Positions 62,906 through 64,000 of a DNA stretch of 64,000 nt are shown in pieces. How positions within the stretch are numbered: position 1 is the first letter of the stretch; the number at the start of each line of letters is the position of its first letter. Under the pieces are notes generated by a model that saw only the letters and a list, made by a program, of their open reading frames with translations, did not search any database and was not told the DNA's origin. The stretch comes from Xylaria sp. FL1777 (lineage: Eukaryota; Ascomycota; Sordariomycetes; Xylariales; Xylariaceae). Made by a program: the position numbers and the translations under genes. The stretch spans positions 44,359 to 108,358 of the forward strand of contig MU400646.1 of assembly GCA_022578965.1 (NCBI GenBank), written 5' to 3'.

Positions 62906-64000
62906 TAATAATCTAAAAAAAGTTACTACTTTTTTTATTTTTTCTTTGTTTATATAATTATGTATTTTTTATATTTAGTTATTTATTTAGTTCTAGTTTT
63001 TTAGCTATTAATTTTTTATAACTACTAAGCATTAATATATTTATTACTTTTAATTTTTTAAGACTTTTATTAATGCATAGTAATAAAAGTACTTTAAAAA
63101 CTTTTTTAACAAACTACTATTAAAAATTCTATTATTATTTATAAATTAAGACTTTAAAAACAAACCTATTATATTAATATATAATAAGTTTATTATATTT
63201 TAATAGCTTTTTAATTAATAAAACTTAATATATAAAAATAAATATTAGTATAAAGAGTTAAATAATAAACAATTTATAAAATAAACTTTTAAAAATATAC
63301 TAAAAAAATATTTAAAAAACAAAAATGCTAAATAGCATTATATAAATAAACTTTATTTAATAATTAATAAAACTAGATTTAGGTTATACTACTAAAAACA
63401 AAAAGTTAAAAATTAAGTTTAAAGATTTTAGAAATTTTTAGAACTAGTAATATACTAAAACAATAAACTTTAGCACTTTTATTAGCTACTTTTATTAAAA
63501 AAAAAGCAATAGCAAAAAAAAAAAAGTTAAGCAATAATAATAAAAAAAAACTAATGCTAACGCTAGCGCTATAAAGCAAACTAATTACTTTAACTTAAAA
63601 AATAGCTTAAATATTAAGCGTTATAACTTTTAAACTAGCATAAATATTAGTTATAGTAATTAAAGCAATAATAATAATTGCTATTATAATAATAAATTAA
63701 AGCTTTAAATAAATAATTATACTATAATTAATATTAATATTATTATTAGTAAACTTAACGCTTATTTTTATTATTATTACATTTAAAGTAATAACTTAAA
63801 ATAAAAAATTTAATTTTTTATTATTATTACTGCTTTTATTATTAAGATTATTTATAATATTAAAAATGCTAAACATTAAAAGTTTTAAACGTATTGCTTT
63901 AAAGCTTTATAATAAATCTACAAATATAAAAGTTTTTTTAATTTATGTTAAACTTTATTTAAAATAGCATTTTATTATTATTACAAAAAAAAATTAAAAA

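Larger units (their letters stand above)
52226..63197. mobile_element. about 11-kb RIP-degraded element bounded by long inverted repeats
   Basis: The left arm (52226 to about 52540) and the complement of the right arm (63197 back to about 62890) align almost without gaps for about 310 bases. Differences are chiefly C/T and G/A. Both arms contain the segments TATTAATATAATAGGTTTG and AAAAGTAATAAATATATTAA. Further inward both arms carry short tandem units (52533-52620; 62816-62905), which are less clearly alignable. Outer ends read TATAATAAAC. This could be one large DNA transposon with long terminal inverted repeats, or two copies of a repeat in opposite orientation. No coding sequence survives. 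Confidence 0.6.
50397..64000. repeat. A+T-rich RIP-degenerated heterochromatic block (continues past window)
   Basis: From just after the Pol III terminator to the window end the sequence is overwhelmingly A and T, with no open frame above about 60 codons. Remaining C is mostly in GCT, ACT and GCA/TGC contexts, while CpA outside GC, CpC and CpG are rare and TpA is very common. This is the expected result of RIP acting on repeated DNA in Pezizomycotina. Three inverted-repeat structures inside show the block is made of transposons. Such blocks are normally H3K9-methylated heterochromatin; centromeric or not cannot be told here. Apart from the sub-features listed separately I see nothing in it. 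Confidence 0.85.

Noticed and set aside
50397..64000. Centromere
   Set aside because: Such blocks can be centromeric, but nothing in the sequence separates that from a pericentric, subtelomeric or dispersed RIP block; needs CenH3 data.

Overview
This window is nuclear DNA of a filamentous ascomycete (Pezizomycotina, most likely a sordariomycete). The genes carry short introns of about 50-190 bp with GTRNGT donors and TACTAAC/CTAAC/CTGAC branch points. Recognisable products include a fungal Ecm33-type GPI protein, an Anp1 mannosyltransferase, a tannase/feruloyl esterase and a UPF0662 protein. The window has two very different halves: about 50 kb of gene-sparse euchromatin, then a block from about 50.4 kb to the end that is extremely A+T-rich and looks like transposon DNA destroyed by RIP (repeat-induced point mutation, C-to-T on both strands).

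Layout. 1-2.4 kb: tail of one gene and a complete gene for two related proteins (BTB domain in the complete copy, coiled coil, two CxxC pairs), apparently a tandem pair. 5.0-5.8 kb (-): small protein with a mitochondrial-type N-terminus. 5.8-11 kb: no gene seen. 11.0-14.9 kb (+): a large gene with a fungal NLR/ankyrin-type N-terminal domain, carrying at least two frameshifts; probably a pseudogene. 15.7-17.2 kb (-): mitochondrial carrier of the NAD+/pyrimidine/folate group. 19.1-19.8 kb (+): QCR7, complex III subunit 7. 21.5-23.0 kb (-): Anp1-like Golgi mannosyltransferase, six exons. 25.6-27.3 kb (+): Mag1/AlkA-type DNA glycosylase with a possible mitochondrial extension. 29.4-31.1 kb (+): secreted tannase/feruloyl esterase. 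36.2-37.5 kb (+): Ecm33-like GPI wall protein. 38.5-40.2 kb (-): SPF45-like splicing factor (G-patch plus UHM). 42.9-43.4 kb (-): acidic-tailed unknown. 45.9-47.2 kb (+): YCII-domain protein with a 15-bp exon, converging on a UPF0662/DUF2408 protein at 47.5-49.1 kb (-).

49.9-50.4 kb is the boundary: a 187-bp TA-flanked foldback element (mariner-type MITE), then a Pol III gene with intact tRNA acceptor, D and T arms but a strange central region, and then the A+T block begins directly after its T-run terminator. Inside the block I found three inverted-repeat structures by eye: arms near 52.23 and 63.20 kb (about 11 kb apart), arms of about 270 bp at 53.03 and 54.95 kb of which the left one has escaped RIP almost entirely, and an 86-bp pair bounding 58.28-61.85 kb. 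No coding gene is supportable there.

The genes are ordinary housekeeping and secretory functions (respiration, mitochondrial transport, glycosylation, wall, splicing, DNA repair) with no obvious pathway cluster. The less ordinary parts are the BTB/zinc pair, the decayed NLR-like gene, and the boundary and internal structure of the RIP block. Splice models were built by hand from reading frames and splice consensus; where total coding length is a multiple of three and the protein reads through, confidence is high.
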